Below, in pieces: positions 1 through 8,927 of a stretch of 64,000 nucleotides of DNA. The position numbers were made by a program, and so were the translations under genes. The DNA is from Chitinophagaceae bacterium LGM1. Its GTDB lineage: Bacteria; Bacteroidota; Bacteroidia; Chitinophagales; Chitinophagaceae. The notes under the pieces are model-generated. The model was not told the DNA's origin. It searched no databases and saw only the letters and a program-made list of their open reading frames with translations. The stretch is from contig CP075895.1 of assembly GCA_018604165.1 (NCBI GenBank), positions 3,258,194 to 3,322,193 of the forward strand, read 5' to 3'. Within the stretch, counting starts at the first letter, position 1. The number at the start of each line of letters is the position of its first letter.

Positions 1-675
1 GCCTTGTGGTGGCACTAATACTTCTGAACCTTCGAGCAGTTTCAGCATCGCTTGTTGCACGCCCTCACCACTTACATCACGCGTGATGGATGGATTATCG
101 CCTTTACGACCTATTTTATCTATCTCGTCAATATATACTATGCCACGCTCTGCAGCCGCTACATCAAAATTGCAAGATTGTAACAATCGAGAAAGGATGC
201 TTTCTACGTCTTCGCCCACATATCCCGCTTCTGTAAATACCGTAGCATCTACAATGGCAAACGGCACTTGCAGCAAACGCGCTATGCTCTTAGCCAACAA
301 GGTTTTACCTGTACCTGTTTCGCCCACCATGATGATATTCGATTTTTCAATCTCCACGTCGTCCTGAATTGGATGCATCAGGCGCTTGTAGTGGTTATAC
401 ATTGCCACAGCCAATACTTTTTTGGCATCGTCCTGTCCTATAACATACTGGTCGAGAAATGCTTTTATTTCTCTTGGCTTATGTAGCTTGTGTTGATACA
501 GGTCGGTTTTAGCAGCCTGTGGCTTATTCATCTCACCATTGGCTTCCTGCAATAAATGATGGGCATTTTCTATGCACTGGTCACATATATTACCTTTCAT
601 ACCCGTAAAGAGGATATTTACATCACTCTCAATACGGTCGCAAAAGGAACATTTTCTTTCAGACTGCTTAGCCAT
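1..675 (-). CDS. clpX: ATP-dependent Clp protease ATP-binding subunit ClpX (partial, N-terminal 225 residues)
   Basis: AAA+ unfoldase that recognises substrates and feeds them to the ClpP peptidase in the cytoplasm. I read the minus strand by hand. It starts [18 protein letters not shown] and has the N-terminal C4 zinc-binding domain (CSFC near residue 9, then CDQC). It continues into the AAA+ domain with Walker A GETGTGKT and Walker [10 protein letters not shown]. The reading frame runs off the left window edge exactly in frame, so the C-terminal half is missing here. The ATG at 673-675 is preceded by a TACCTTTG box 22 bases upstream. Identification is firm. Confidence 0.96.
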   Translation of the reverse strand, partial: MAKQSERKCSFCDRIESDVNILFTGMKGNICDQCIENAHHLLQEANGEMNKPQAAKTDLYQHKLHKPREIKAFLDQYVIGQDDAKKVLAVAMYNHYKRLMHPIQDDVEIEKSNIIMVGETGTGKTLLAKSIARLLQVPFAIVDATVFTEAGYVGEDVESILSRLLQSCNFDVAAAERGIVYIDEIDKIGRKGDNPSITRDVSGEGVQQAMLKLLEGSEVLVPPQG

Positions 676-696
676 TCGTTGCAATAGTTTAGTCGG

Positions 697-704
697 CAAA
701 GGTA
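697..704 (-). promoter_or_regulatory. Bacteroidota -7 promoter box for clpX
   Basis: TACCTTTG on the minus strand matches the Bacteroidota sigma-A -7 consensus TAnnTTTG. Transcription would start about 4 bases downstream, leaving a leader near 18 bases before the clpX ATG. The match is seen; activity is inferred. Confidence 0.55.
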
Positions 705-847
705 CGATTAATTATATAAATGGGTATTTGCGCTGTACTAATGAGAAATTGCCATAGGTATAATTTATACAGGCTTGTAACTACTTACGCCACACATAAT
801 TAACTTGCATCGTTATGCCATTATTATTCGCAGGCCAGCAAGAGGGT

Positions 848-3295
848 ATGCGTTTCGCAGATATTATCCTGCCGCTCAATCTGCCGCAGGCACTTACCTA
901 TGGCATACCACATGATATGCAACCACTGTTGCAAACAGGTATGCGGGTAGAGGTATCGCTTGGCAGAAACAAACTGTATGCAGGCATTGTAGCAAGAATA
1001 CACAACGACAAGCCAGAAGCCTACGAAGTAAAGCCCATCAAAAATATTATTGACGAGCAGCCAATAGTTAATGATATACAATTACGCTTCTGGCAATGGG
1101 TTGGCAATTATTATGCTGCTGTACCTGGCGAAGTAATGCAGTCGGCATTGCCATCTCACCTGAAGCTGATTGGTGAAACTACCCTGAAGTGGGCACCCGT
1201 ACACGATGATGTAGTATATGAATGGAGCAACGAGGCATACCCAGCAGCCGAGGCATTGGAAATGCGTAAAGAGCTCAGCATCAGCGACCTACGTGGCTTG
1301 GTAGGCAGCAGACATCTTACATCTGTATTGAACGAACTGCTTGAAAAAGAAGTAGTGCAGATACACGACGAACTGGAACCCACTTACAAACCCAAAACCG
1401 AAAGAGTAATATCGCTGGCATCACAGTATAATAATGAGGAAGCAATGCACCAGTTATTTAACGAACTGTCGCGCGCACCCAAACAGTTGGATGTATTGAT
1501 GGCATACACAGAGCTGAGCATTAAAAACAAAATAGTACGCCAGTACGATTTGCTTGAGCGAAGCAGTGCTACCGCCGCACAAATAAAATCGCTGGCAGAT
1601 AAAGGGATATTTAAAATAGAAGAACGAGATACTGATAGGCTGCAGTACACAGGCGAAGTAGTAAACAAGGAAATAGATTTTACACCGGCACAGCAACAGA
1701 GTTATCATGAATTAACAGCGGGCTTGGAAGAAAAAAATGTTGCCCTGTTGCAAGGCGTTACGGGCAGCGGCAAGACACTCATATATATTCATAAAATAAA
1801 AGAGTGCATATCACAAGGCAAGCAGGCATTGTTTCTTTTGCCTGAAATAGGACTGACAACGCAATTAGTAAGCAGGCTTTATGCATATTTTGGCGAGGAA
1901 TTGGGTGTATATCATTCGCGCTTCAGCAATAACGAACGTGTAGAGATATGGGAGAAAGTGCGGTTGGGTAAATACAAAATAGTAATAGGCCCGCGCTCTG
2001 CATTGTGGCTACCGTATCATCAGTTGGGCTTGATAATTGCAGATGAAGAACATGATGGCTCTTACAAACAGAAAGACCCCGCCCCTCGCTTCCATGCACG
2101 CGATGCAGCTATCTATCTGGCATCACTTCACAATGCAAAAACGATATTAGGCTCTGCAACCCCATCTGTAGAAAGTCTGTATAATGCAAAGCAAGGCAAG
2201 TATTCATACATCAAACTGATGGAGCGTTATATGGGTGTGAAGATGCCATCTATAGAAATGATAAATGCAGCCACCTTAGAGCAGTTCAGACAACAGGGCA
2301 TCAAACTCATTACCCCCGACCTGTTCAAAGCCATTGCCGAAACATTAGAAAAAAAGAAACAAATCATCTTGTTTCAAAACCGCAGGGGCTATGCGCCATT
2401 TCAGCTATGCACCATGTGCGGGTGGGTGCCACAATGTAAAAACTGTTCTGTATCACTGACTTATCATAAAAGTACCGATAAACTACATTGTCATTATTGC
2501 GGCCAGAAATCGGCCATCATAAACATGTGCCCATCGTGTGGCGGCAACCGCATACAGAGCAAAAGCTTTGGTACAGAAAAAATAGAAGAAGAAATACAAA
2601 CACTCTTTCCCAAAGCGCGCACAGCCCGAATGGATATAGATACCATGCGCGGCAAGCAAAGTATGCAGCAATTGCTGGACGAAGTAGAGAAGCGAAAAAT
2701 TGATATACTCATCGGAACACAAATGGTGGTTAAGGGGCTTGACTTTGCAGGGGTATCATTGGTAGGTATTTTAAGTGCCGATAGCTTGTTGAGTTACCCC
2801 GACTTCAGGGTAAATGAACGAGCTTTTCAACTGATGGAGCAAGTAAGCGGGCGTGCAGGGCGAACAGATGGTGCAGGTAAAGTAATGATACAAGGATACA
2901 ACCTGACACATCCTGTATTGCAATGGGTGCAGCAGCACGATGTTGAAGCGTTTTATGAACAGGAAATAAAATACCGGGAGTACTTTGCCTATCCGCCATT
3001 TGCAAGGCTCATCAAAATAACTTTTAAACACAAAGAAGAGCCCAAAGCCATTGAAGCGGCTATACGTATGGCACAAGTACTTGCTACTACAAACGGCATA
3101 GCCGTACAAGGCCCCGTACCCGCATTGGTTCCTCGTATTCGCAACCAGTATATACAAGAAGTATGGGTAAAATGCCAAAGGGATAATAGAGTGCTGGATA
3201 CTGTGAAGCAACAAATAATAGCTGAAAAAAGAAACATCATAGGCGAGCGTGGTAACAATGCTTTGCAAATACTCATAGACATTGACCCGCAATAA
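848..3295 (+). CDS. priA: Primosomal protein N' (replication restart helicase PriA)
   Basis: 3'-to-5' superfamily 2 helicase that reloads the replisome at stalled forks. The 815-residue product has the N-terminal DNA-binding region, a Walker A GVTGSGKT near residue 303, a DEEH box near residue 398, and the PriA zinc-binding insert at about residues 521-565 (CTMCG, CKNC, CHYCG, CPSCGG). A conserved helicase C-terminal half follows. The frame is open from an ATG at 815, but those 11 extra residues do not look like PriA; MRFADIILP at 848 fits the family start, so I chose it. A hairpin terminator follows the stop and is shared with the convergent ferritin-like operon. Confidence 0.95.
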   Translation: MRFADIILPLNLPQALTYGIPHDMQPLLQTGMRVEVSLGRNKLYAGIVARIHNDKPEAYEVKPIKNIIDEQPIVNDIQLRFWQWVGNYYAAVPGEVMQSALPSHLKLIGETTLKWAPVHDDVVYEWSNEAYPAAEALEMRKELSISDLRGLVGSRHLTSVLNELLEKEVVQIHDELEPTYKPKTERVISLASQYNNEEAMHQLFNELSRAPKQLDVLMAYTELSIKNKIVRQYDLLERSSATAAQIKSLADKGIFKIEERDTDRLQYTGEVVNKEIDFTPAQQQSYHELTAGLEEKNVALLQGVTGSGKTLIYIHKIKECISQGKQALFLLPEIGLTTQLVSRLYAYFGEELGVYHSRFSNNERVEIWEKVRLGKYKIVIGPRSALWLPYHQLGLIIADEEHDGSYKQKDPAPRFHARDAAIYLASLHNAKTILGSATPSVESLYNAKQGKYSYIKLMERYMGVKMPSIEMINAATLEQFRQQGIKLITPDLFKAIAETLEKKKQIILFQNRRGYAPFQLCTMCGWVPQCKNCSVSLTYHKSTDKLHCHYCGQKSAIINMCPSCGGNRIQSKSFGTEKIEEEIQTLFPKARTARMDIDTMRGKQSMQQLLDEVEKRKIDILIGTQMVVKGLDFAGVSLVGILSADSLLSYPDFRVNERAFQLMEQVSGRAGRTDGAGKVMIQGYNLTHPVLQWVQQHDVEAFYEQEIKYREYFAYPPFARLIKITFKHKEEPKAIEAAIRMAQVLATTNGIAVQGPVPALVPRIRNQYIQEVWVKCQRDNRVLDTVKQQIIAEKRNIIGERGNNALQILIDIDPQ

Positions 3296-3296
3296 A

Positions 3297-3317
3297 AAGG
3301 GGCTACTTGAGCCCCTT
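3297..3317. terminator. Bidirectional terminator hairpin between priA and the ferritin-like operon
   Basis: AAGGGGCT, a 5-base loop, then AGCCCCTT form an 8-bp perfect stem. It starts one base after the priA TAA, and A and T runs lie on both sides. The opposite-strand gene ends at 3344, so the hairpin can serve both. Confidence 0.75.
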
Positions 3318-3343
3318 GATAATAATATCTAACAGAATGAATA

Positions 3344-4156
3344 TTATACAATAAACGGACGCATAAATATTTCCGCGTCAGCCATCGTCATTGGTTCGTC
3401 CAATGCTTCTGTAGCAGCGTTAAAAGAAATATCAAACCCGTTAATGCCAACTGTGTTTGTTTTGAGTTGCATAGTATTGTCTTCGTTTTGATATGCTTTC
3501 TTTATTTCACCAACGATGGAATTAGCTTCTGTACCAGCTATCCAAGGCATCATATCAACACCTATATTTCTTCTTGAAAAGCGTATGTGTGCCGCATGAC
3601 GTGCATTGGCAGTAGCTATATTCATTGCATCTATACGGAAAGCTTTATTGGTCAGAAACATCTTAACACCTGTAAGATACATACGCACACCTCCATCTTC
3701 CAACGCATGAGCAACTGTCAGCAAAGTTTTAAAATCAGACATCGTTGAAGACAATGCACCCTTACCTGTAAAATCATAAGCAGGCGCTGTAGGCACAACA
3801 TTATTGGTTCTGTTAAGATGGTATATCCAATACGCAACCTGTGCTTTTTTATCTTTTGCTATTTTCTCAAAGGCAGCTCTTTCACCAATAGGTATCAGGT
3901 CTGTTTTGCTAAGTGCCTCTGTGTAAAAAGCCGACTGCATATAGCTCATATTCAATAAGAATACGATAGCTTCAGCCAAAATGTCTGTAGTTTTTGCAGC
4001 TGCATTATTTACTGTCAACCCTGCAATAGCAAAAGGAGAAGCAATCTTTGCTACTTTAAAACCAAGATTGCGCAGTATATGCCTCCTGTCAGCTTTTTCT
4101 TCAAAAGCCTGTGGGTGCACTTGTTCAAATTCTTTTAATATATCTGTGAGTTTCAT
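3344..4156 (-). CDS. Ferritin-like domain protein, probable Tat-exported (downstream gene of pair)
   Basis: A 270-residue helical protein of the bacterial ferritin-like (Ferritin_2/DUF4439-type) group. The visible hallmarks are alternating helices with Glu/His carriers, such as LAEAIVFLLNMSYMQSAFY, AYWIYHLNR and ARHAAHIRFSRR. The N-terminus has an arginine pair (DRRHILRNLGF, residues 23-33) before a hydrophobic stretch, resembling a Tat signal. It is 12 bases behind the gene at 4169-4861, which encodes a related protein, so the two form an operon. Substrate and metal are unknown; iron or peroxide handling outside the cytoplasmic membrane is only an inference from the fold. Confidence 0.8.
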   Translation of the reverse strand: MKLTDILKEFEQVHPQAFEEKADRRHILRNLGFKVAKIASPFAIAGLTVNNAAAKTTDILAEAIVFLLNMSYMQSAFYTEALSKTDLIPIGERAAFEKIAKDKKAQVAYWIYHLNRTNNVVPTAPAYDFTGKGALSSTMSDFKTLLTVAHALEDGGVRMYLTGVKMFLTNKAFRIDAMNIATANARHAAHIRFSRRNIGVDMMPWIAGTEANSIVGEIKKAYQNEDNTMQLKTNTVGINGFDISFNAATEALDEPMTMADAEIFMRPFIV

Positions 4157-4168
4157 TTTTATAATGTA

Positions 4169-4861
4169 TTAATACCTTGGCATATTCGCACCTGAAATAC
4201 TTTTCTTGAAAAACTGACGTGTAATATCGAGTGAGCTTTGAGGGTCTTGCGAAACATCCATACCATTGCCGTCTGTTTTTTCGGCAAAGGTATTGGGGTA
4301 AACAAAATTGTTGACAATTGCAGAATGCCTTGCATCTACTACAGCTATCTTGCTTACTACCTGTATATGCTCCTCGCTTGTTAGTAATTTACAAATACCG
4401 CTCAACCCAGCTGTAACTGTCTCTTCAAAAAACTTAGCCTTTGCCATAACACTATTTTTAACGTTGAAATCTATTGAACTCCAATCGTTCTCTAAGCTTG
4501 GTGGAATGGCTGATGTACCTAAATAGTTTTTGAAAAGTTCACGATGTACAATTTCGTGGTCGCGCATAGCTACAAAAAAACCTTTCTCAGTAGCTGTCAT
4601 GCCCGAATATGGATTTTTAAGAACTTCGATATAGAACGCAGCTTCCAATTGTTGTAGCAAGTATGCATAGTTAAGCAAACCGGTATCGTTTGCGCCGAGG
4701 TCTAATGCGCCTTCTTCTGCGGGCTTGGGGTCATCTTCCTTTTTGCATGATGCGATGAGCATGCCGGCACCGGCTATGGCACCTGCATAGTTCAAAAATT
4801 TCCTGCGTGACAAAGAGGCATTTTCATGCGCTTTCTGCTCTTGCGTTGTTACTTCTTTCAT
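4169..4861 (-). CDS. Ferritin-like domain lipoprotein with twin-arginine signal
   Basis: A 230-residue protein whose N-terminus carries both a Tat motif (SRRKFLNYAGA, about residues 18-28) and a lipobox ending in Cys (GMLIASCKKE). It is therefore probably folded in the cytoplasm, exported by Tat and lipidated. The body is a ferritin-like bundle (LQQLEAAFYIEVL, MRDHEIVHRELFKNYL, VDARHSAIVNNFV). It is the first gene of a two-gene operon with a second ferritin-like protein. A TAGCTTTG promoter box lies about 50 bases upstream, and tatA starts about 250 bases away on the other strand. Exact biochemical role is unknown. Confidence 0.85.
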   Translation of the reverse strand: MKEVTTQEQKAHENASLSRRKFLNYAGAIAGAGMLIASCKKEDDPKPAEEGALDLGANDTGLLNYAYLLQQLEAAFYIEVLKNPYSGMTATEKGFFVAMRDHEIVHRELFKNYLGTSAIPPSLENDWSSIDFNVKNSVMAKAKFFEETVTAGLSGICKLLTSEEHIQVVSKIAVVDARHSAIVNNFVYPNTFAEKTDGNGMDVSQDPQSSLDITRQFFKKSISGANMPRY

Positions 4862-4913
4862 AAGTAGCTGTTACTAAATAATATTGCTCCTGTATCTGTA
4901 AAAAATCAAACTA

Positions 4914-4921
4914 CAAAGCTA
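4914..4921 (-). promoter_or_regulatory. -7 promoter box for the ferritin-like operon
   Basis: TAGCTTTG on the minus strand fits TAnnTTTG. The predicted start lies near 4910, giving a leader of about 50 bases before the ATG at 4861, longer than most others in this window. Confidence 0.5.
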
Positions 4922-5112
4922 CCAGCCACTTGCGTGCGGTAAACCTCATGTTTTGTGCTTAGTAAATCTAATATATGTTATCTGTTTTTCACAGCCTTGA
5001 GGCATAAAAATTTCGCTTTCTTTGCAATATTATTCATCAGGGCTACTAAAAATGCCCGATAATGAGTAGTATATTTATTTTGAATTATATGATTAACGAT
5101 AAAATAAACTCC

Positions 5113-5298
5113 ATGTCTATATTATTATCAGTACCCGGTATGTGGGAAATTGTCATCATATTGGTGATTATCATTGTGCTATTTGGCGCAAAGAAAATAC
5201 CCGGACTGGCGCGTGGCCTTGGGCAAAGCGTAAAAGAATTTAAAGATGCTAAAGGCGGTAATGAGGCTGAAGCAAAAGACAAGGATGCAAAACCTTAG
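5113..5298 (+). CDS. tatA: Sec-independent translocase component TatA/TatE
   Basis: A small membrane subunit that forms the protein-conducting part of the twin-arginine system. The 61-residue product has one N-terminal membrane helix (about residues 10-25, WEIVIILVIIIVLFGAKK). After it come the conserved FG hinge, the amphipathic helix KIPGLARGLGQSVKEFK, and a charged tail. An upstream in-frame ATG at 5062 would add 17 unconserved residues, so I chose 5113. It lies next to two ferritin-like genes with Tat-type signals on the other strand, a suggestive link between translocase and cargo. No tatC is in the window. Confidence 0.93.
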   Translation: MSILLSVPGMWEIVIILVIIIVLFGAKKIPGLARGLGQSVKEFKDAKGGNEAEAKDKDAKP

Positions 5299-5543
5299 TT
5301 CTTATTTATGGCAAATACAAAGGGTATGCCCAGTCGTTCTCTAACTGCTATCCCCACTTTTCTACTTTGTTTGATTAGCTTGTAGCGTTGCAAGTCGGCA
5401 ATCTCCATAGTGTTTGTATATAGCCTGTGTATGCTAACCTGCCGTAGATAAGCTGAAAGAAATATGGCTGTATTGACATCAGATGCTACTATGTCGTTTC
5501 GGTAATGAATCCATGTTTTTTGTTGCCCTCTCCACATAAACAT
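5295..5543 (-). CDS. Hypothetical protein, 82 residues
   Basis: An open frame starting ATG at 5543, 25 bases after the stop of the small lipoprotein gene on the same strand and overlapping the tatA stop by 4 bases. Short convergent overlaps of this kind occur between firm genes elsewhere in this window (22162, 26814). The product is basic and soluble, with no signal or membrane segment that I can see, and I recognise no family. It could be a chance frame. Confidence 0.4.
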   Translation of the reverse strand: MFMWRGQQKTWIHYRNDIVASDVNTAIFLSAYLRQVSIHRLYTNTMEIADLQRYKLIKQSRKVGIAVRERLGIPFVFAINKN

Positions 5544-5567
5544 TTCACATTATAAGGGTTAGTGCAT

Positions 5568-5708
5568 TTAATGAAAACGCTTGGGCGATTTGTACACCCT
5601 ATTGATGTCTGAACCACAGCCACAACCCTTTCCACTGGCGCAACTGTCTATCAATATCATCAACCCGCCTAAGAGTAACAAGTAAACAAAGTTTTTGTTT
5701 CTTTTCAT
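5568..5708 (-). CDS. Small cysteine-rich lipoprotein, 46 residues
   Basis: Read by hand on the minus strand. The product begins MKRNKNFVYLLLLGG, continues through a hydrophobic core to a lipobox-like LIDSC, and has a short mature tail with a CGCGSD cluster. The length, the basic N-terminus, the hydrophobic core and the Cys at the expected cleavage position all fit the tiny lipoproteins common in Bacteroidota. It is divergent from the glycosyltransferase that follows. Function unknown. The mature part would be only about 25 residues with three cysteines (lipid-anchored Cys plus two in CGCG). Confidence 0.72.
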   Translation of the reverse strand: MKRNKNFVYLLLLGGLMILIDSCASGKGCGCGSDINRVYKSPKRFH

Positions 5709-5720
5709 GTGCTTCGCATC

Positions 5721-5728
5721 TACTTTTG
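5721..5728 (+). promoter_or_regulatory. -7 promoter box upstream of the glycosyltransferase
   Basis: TACTTTTG fits TAnnTTTG exactly. Transcription would begin near 5732, before the region where the glycosyltransferase homology starts (about 5765), which argues that the protein starts between these points even though no standard start codon is present. Confidence 0.5.
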
Positions 5729-5749
5729 TAAAGTTAAGTATTCCGCACT

Positions 5750-6829
5750 ATCAAAAAAGCTAAACATATATTAATATCTCCTCTTGATTGGGGGCTTGGG
5801 CATACCACCCGTTGTGTACCCATCATCCGTTATCTGCAAAGCAAGGGGCATACCGTAACGCTGGCAGGTAACGACTGGCAGCGCAAATATATCAGCCAGA
5901 CCTTTCCGGGCACCAGCACCATACATATTGATGGGTATAATGTCCAATACAGCAAAAGTGGCAGGGGATTCCTGCTGAATCTATTTAAACAACTGCCAGC
6001 AGTGCTGAAAACCATAAAAGCTGAAAATGAATGGCTGATGCATGAAGCAACGTATAACCATTATGATGGCATTATATCCGACAACAGGTATGGCATGTAC
6101 CATCCGCACATACCATCGGTCATTATGACTCATCAGGTACTGGCACAAAGTGGTATGGGTAGCATGATAGACAATATGTTACGTGGCATACATTATAAAA
6201 GGCTAGGAAGGTTTAATGTCTGTTGGGTAGTAGATGTAGAAGGGACACCCAATCTGGCAGGTAAATTGGCGCACCCTGATGTGATGCCTGCAAATGCCAG
6301 ATACATTGGGCTACTATCGCAAATAGAGCAGCGGGCAACATCTGAACAACATATATTGGTACTGCTATCAGGGCCTGAGCCACAAAGGACTATACTGGCA
6401 GACAAACTATGGGAGCAGGTAAAAAACTACAACGGTAAAATAGTATTTGTAGAGGGTAGTGATAATGTAACTGATAAAGGCATCATACCATCACATATTG
6501 AATACTACAAACGCATTACCAAAGAAGTGCTTGAACCACTTATAGCCAACGCGTCTTTAGTCATTTGCCGTAGCGGGTACTCTACACTCATGGACTTGGT
6601 AGTATTGGGCAAAAAAGCTGTCTTAATACCCACACCAGGGCAAACAGAACAAGTATTCTTAGGTAGGCACTTACACAAACAAGGGATGTATTATTGTGTA
6701 TCTCAAAATGAGTTCATACTTGACGATGTGCTTGCTGATATTAAAAATTTCTCATTCAAAATGCCAACGCTCAAAAACCCGCATCAGCAATACATGGCGG
6801 TGGTAGATGATTGGCTGGATAGTCTATAA
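5750..6829 (+). CDS. Glycosyltransferase, MurG/GT28-like, without a recognisable start codon
   Basis: A GT-B fold nucleotide-sugar transferase of about 350 residues. The frame is open from the stop at 5735. The conserved N-terminal DWGLGHTTRCVPIIRYL is encoded from about 5786, and the C-terminal donor-binding part has SGYSTLMDLVVLGKKAVLIP and PTPGQTEQ. Between the upstream stop and a GTG at 6002 there is no in-frame ATG, GTG or TTG, and starting at 6002 would remove the whole conserved N-terminus. The real start is therefore non-standard (ATC at 5750 or ATA at 5768), or there is an indel in the A6 run at 5753-5758, or a base error. Acceptor unknown. Confidence 0.8.
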   Translation: MKKAKHILISPLDWGLGHTTRCVPIIRYLQSKGHTVTLAGNDWQRKYISQTFPGTSTIHIDGYNVQYSKSGRGFLLNLFKQLPAVLKTIKAENEWLMHEATYNHYDGIISDNRYGMYHPHIPSVIMTHQVLAQSGMGSMIDNMLRGIHYKRLGRFNVCWVVDVEGTPNLAGKLAHPDVMPANARYIGLLSQIEQRATSEQHILVLLSGPEPQRTILADKLWEQVKNYNGKIVFVEGSDNVTDKGIIPSHIEYYKRITKEVLEPLIANASLVICRSGYSTLMDLVVLGKKAVLIPTPGQTEQVFLGRHLHKQGMYYCVSQNEFILDDVLADIKNFSFKMPTLKNPHQQYMAVVDDWLDSL

Positions 6830-6853
6830 ATCGGTGCTTTCAATACTGCACAC

Positions 6854-6861
6854 TATCTTTG
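6854..6861 (+). promoter_or_regulatory. -7 promoter box directly before the EamA transporter gene
   Basis: TATCTTTG ends 6 bases before the ATG at 6868, so the transcript would be almost leaderless. The box decides the start in favour of 6868 over an upstream TTG at 6859, which lies inside the box. Confidence 0.6.
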
Positions 6862-6867
6862 CGCCCG

Positions 6868-7773
6868 ATGAATGACCGTGTTAAAGCACATCTGGCATTG
6901 TTGGGTGCTAATCTTTTTTATGGAGCAGGGTTCACCATAGCGAAGCATATTATGCCGAGGCTTATACAGCCGTTGGGCTTCATATTTATCCGTGTCAGTG
7001 TGGTGATGGTCTTGTTTTGGTTGAGTTATCTGGGCGGCAAAAAATTCCGTACAAAGATTGAAAAGAAAGACTGGCTGATATTGGTATTAGGTGGTTTGTT
7101 TGGCGTAGCACTTAATCAAATGCTTTTCTTTCTGGGACTTAACCTCACTTTCCCCATACACGCATCGCTTATTATGATGAGTACACCATTGCTCATTACC
7201 ATTATAGCCTTATTTGTGCTGAAAGAACGCCTGAAAACACAAAAGGCTATAGGCTTGCTGATGGGTATTGGTGGTGCATTCCTGCTGATGAGTGCGGGTA
7301 AAGAAATTACCCTGACGGGCAACTCTGCCTTGGGCGATTTGTTTGTATTCCTCAATGCGGCATCTTATGCCATATATCTGGTAATGATAAAACCATTGAT
7401 GCAACGCTATCGCCCCATTATCGTCATCCGTTGGGTATTCTTTTTTGGGTTTTTGTTTGTACTGCCATTCGGCTATCCGCAATTTGCAGCAATTGATTGG
7501 TTGTTATTTCAGACAAGCGATTATGTAGCCGTGGCGTTTATTGTTATATGCGTTACATTCTTTACCTATTTGTGGAACATCTATGCGTTAAGGCATTTAA
7601 GCCCGTCAACAGCTGGCGCATATATTTATCTGCAGCCCATTTTTGCAGCCATTATATCTATGGTAGTAATAGGCGAGCAACTGACATGGATAAAGTTGCT
7701 GGCTACAATACTTATTTTTACAGGCGTATATCTTGTTAATTTCGGGTTTAAGAAAAAAGCAATCAATGAATAA
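6868..7773 (+). CDS. DMT/EamA family transporter
   Basis: An inner-membrane permease of the drug/metabolite transporter superfamily, 301 residues. It shows about ten hydrophobic segments arranged as two EamA repeats. The second begins around LGDLFVFLNAASYAIYLVMI, and the usual repeat ending STAGAYIYLQPIFAAIISM lies near the C-terminus, before GEQLTWIKLLATILIFTGVYL. Substrate cannot be told from sequence. The stop overlaps the start of the downstream dehydrogenase gene (ATGAATAA), so the two are translationally coupled. Confidence 0.92.
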   Translation: MNDRVKAHLALLGANLFYGAGFTIAKHIMPRLIQPLGFIFIRVSVVMVLFWLSYLGGKKFRTKIEKKDWLILVLGGLFGVALNQMLFFLGLNLTFPIHASLIMMSTPLLITIIALFVLKERLKTQKAIGLLMGIGGAFLLMSAGKEITLTGNSALGDLFVFLNAASYAIYLVMIKPLMQRYRPIIVIRWVFFFGFLFVLPFGYPQFAAIDWLLFQTSDYVAVAFIVICVTFFTYLWNIYALRHLSPSTAGAYIYLQPIFAAIISMVVIGEQLTWIKLLATILIFTGVYLVNFGFKKKAINE

Positions 7774-8926
7774 AGAGGCAATAATAGGTGTGATAGGTGC
7801 AGGGGCAATGGGCAGCGGCATAGCGCAGGTAGTTGCAATGGCTGGGCATACAGTGGTGGTGTTTGATGCCAATGCAGCAGCATTGGATAAAGCAAAAGCA
7901 TCACTCACTGCTACCATCAACAAGCTGGCAGAGAAAGGAAAAATAACCAATGCAGATGAAGTGTTGAGCCGCTTTACCTATGCTGCTGATATGGCTGCAT
8001 TTGCTGATTGTGGTTTGATAATAGAAGCCATCATTGAAAACCTCGACATCAAAAAGAAAGTATTTGCAGATGTGGAAGCGGTAGTAAGTGCATCGTGCAT
8101 ATTAGCAACCAATACTTCATCACTATCCGTTACTTCTATAGCTGCTGCTTGTAAAAAAGCAGACAGGGTTATCGGGTTGCACTTCTTCAACCCTGCACCA
8201 CTCATGGCATTGGTAGAAATCATCCCCGCTGTACAAACAGACGCTGCATTAGTTGATACCTGCAAAGTGTTGATGACAGCATGGGGCAAAGCACCCGTGA
8301 TAACGAAAGATACGCCCGGCTTTATCGTTAACCGCGTTGCACGTCCGTTTTATGGAGAAGCGATACGCATATACGAAGAGGGCATTGCAGACATACCTAC
8401 TATAGACTGGGCAATGACTGAAATAGCAGGCTTCCGTATGGGACCGTTTACGCTGACAGACTATATAGGACATGATGTAAACTATATAGTTACCGAAACA
8501 GTTTTTCAGTCTTTCTTTTACGACCCCCGCTATAAGCCATCGTTCTCTCAAAAACGCTTGCTGGAAGCAGGATGGTTGGGGCGCAAAACAGGTCGCGGGT
8601 TTTATAATTATGCAGATGGTATTACACAACCTGAACCAACTAAAGATGTTGCTCTTGGCAACAAAATAGCAGAGCGCATCATTGCAATGCTGATAAACGA
8701 AGCAGTAGAAGCATTGCACCTCAACATAGCATCGGCACAAGATTTGGAACTGGCAATGACCAAAGGTGTTAATTACCCTAAAGGATTGCTGCAATGGTGT
8801 GATGAATGGGGTGCTGCCAAATGCCTTTCAATACTGGATGGTTTGTATAACAACTACCATGAAGACAGGTATCGCGCGAGTATATTGCTGCGCAAAATGG
8901 CGGCTGCAAATAAGCAGTTTATCTAA
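7766..8926 (+). CDS. 3-hydroxyacyl-CoA dehydrogenase family protein
   Basis: An NAD-dependent oxidation of 3-hydroxyacyl-CoA to 3-ketoacyl-CoA, as in beta-oxidation or phenylacetate and butanoate routes. The 386-residue product starts with a Rossmann motif (GVIGAGAMGSGIAQ) and has the family sequence VIGLHFFNPAPLMALVEII, with the catalytic His in LHFFNP. The following helices include KDTPGFIVNRVARPFYGEA. Two 3HCDH C-terminal domains are visible, the second starting near the INEAVEALHLN segment, so it is longer than the 280-residue single-domain PaaH/Hbd enzymes. The ATG at 7766 is chosen over 7733 because MNKEAIIGVIGAG is the family start and it overlaps the upstream stop. Confidence 0.92.
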   Translation: MNKEAIIGVIGAGAMGSGIAQVVAMAGHTVVVFDANAAALDKAKASLTATINKLAEKGKITNADEVLSRFTYAADMAAFADCGLIIEAIIENLDIKKKVFADVEAVVSASCILATNTSSLSVTSIAAACKKADRVIGLHFFNPAPLMALVEIIPAVQTDAALVDTCKVLMTAWGKAPVITKDTPGFIVNRVARPFYGEAIRIYEEGIADIPTIDWAMTEIAGFRMGPFTLTDYIGHDVNYIVTETVFQSFFYDPRYKPSFSQKRLLEAGWLGRKTGRGFYNYADGITQPEPTKDVALGNKIAERIIAMLINEAVEALHLNIASAQDLELAMTKGVNYPKGLLQWCDEWGAAKCLSILDGLYNNYHEDRYRASILLRKMAAANKQFI

Positions 8927-8927
8927 G

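Noticed and set aside
815..847. ATG at 815 as the priA start
   Set aside because: The 11 extra residues are not PriA-like, and the family start MRFADIILP begins at 848. A TAACTTGC element upstream leaves some doubt.
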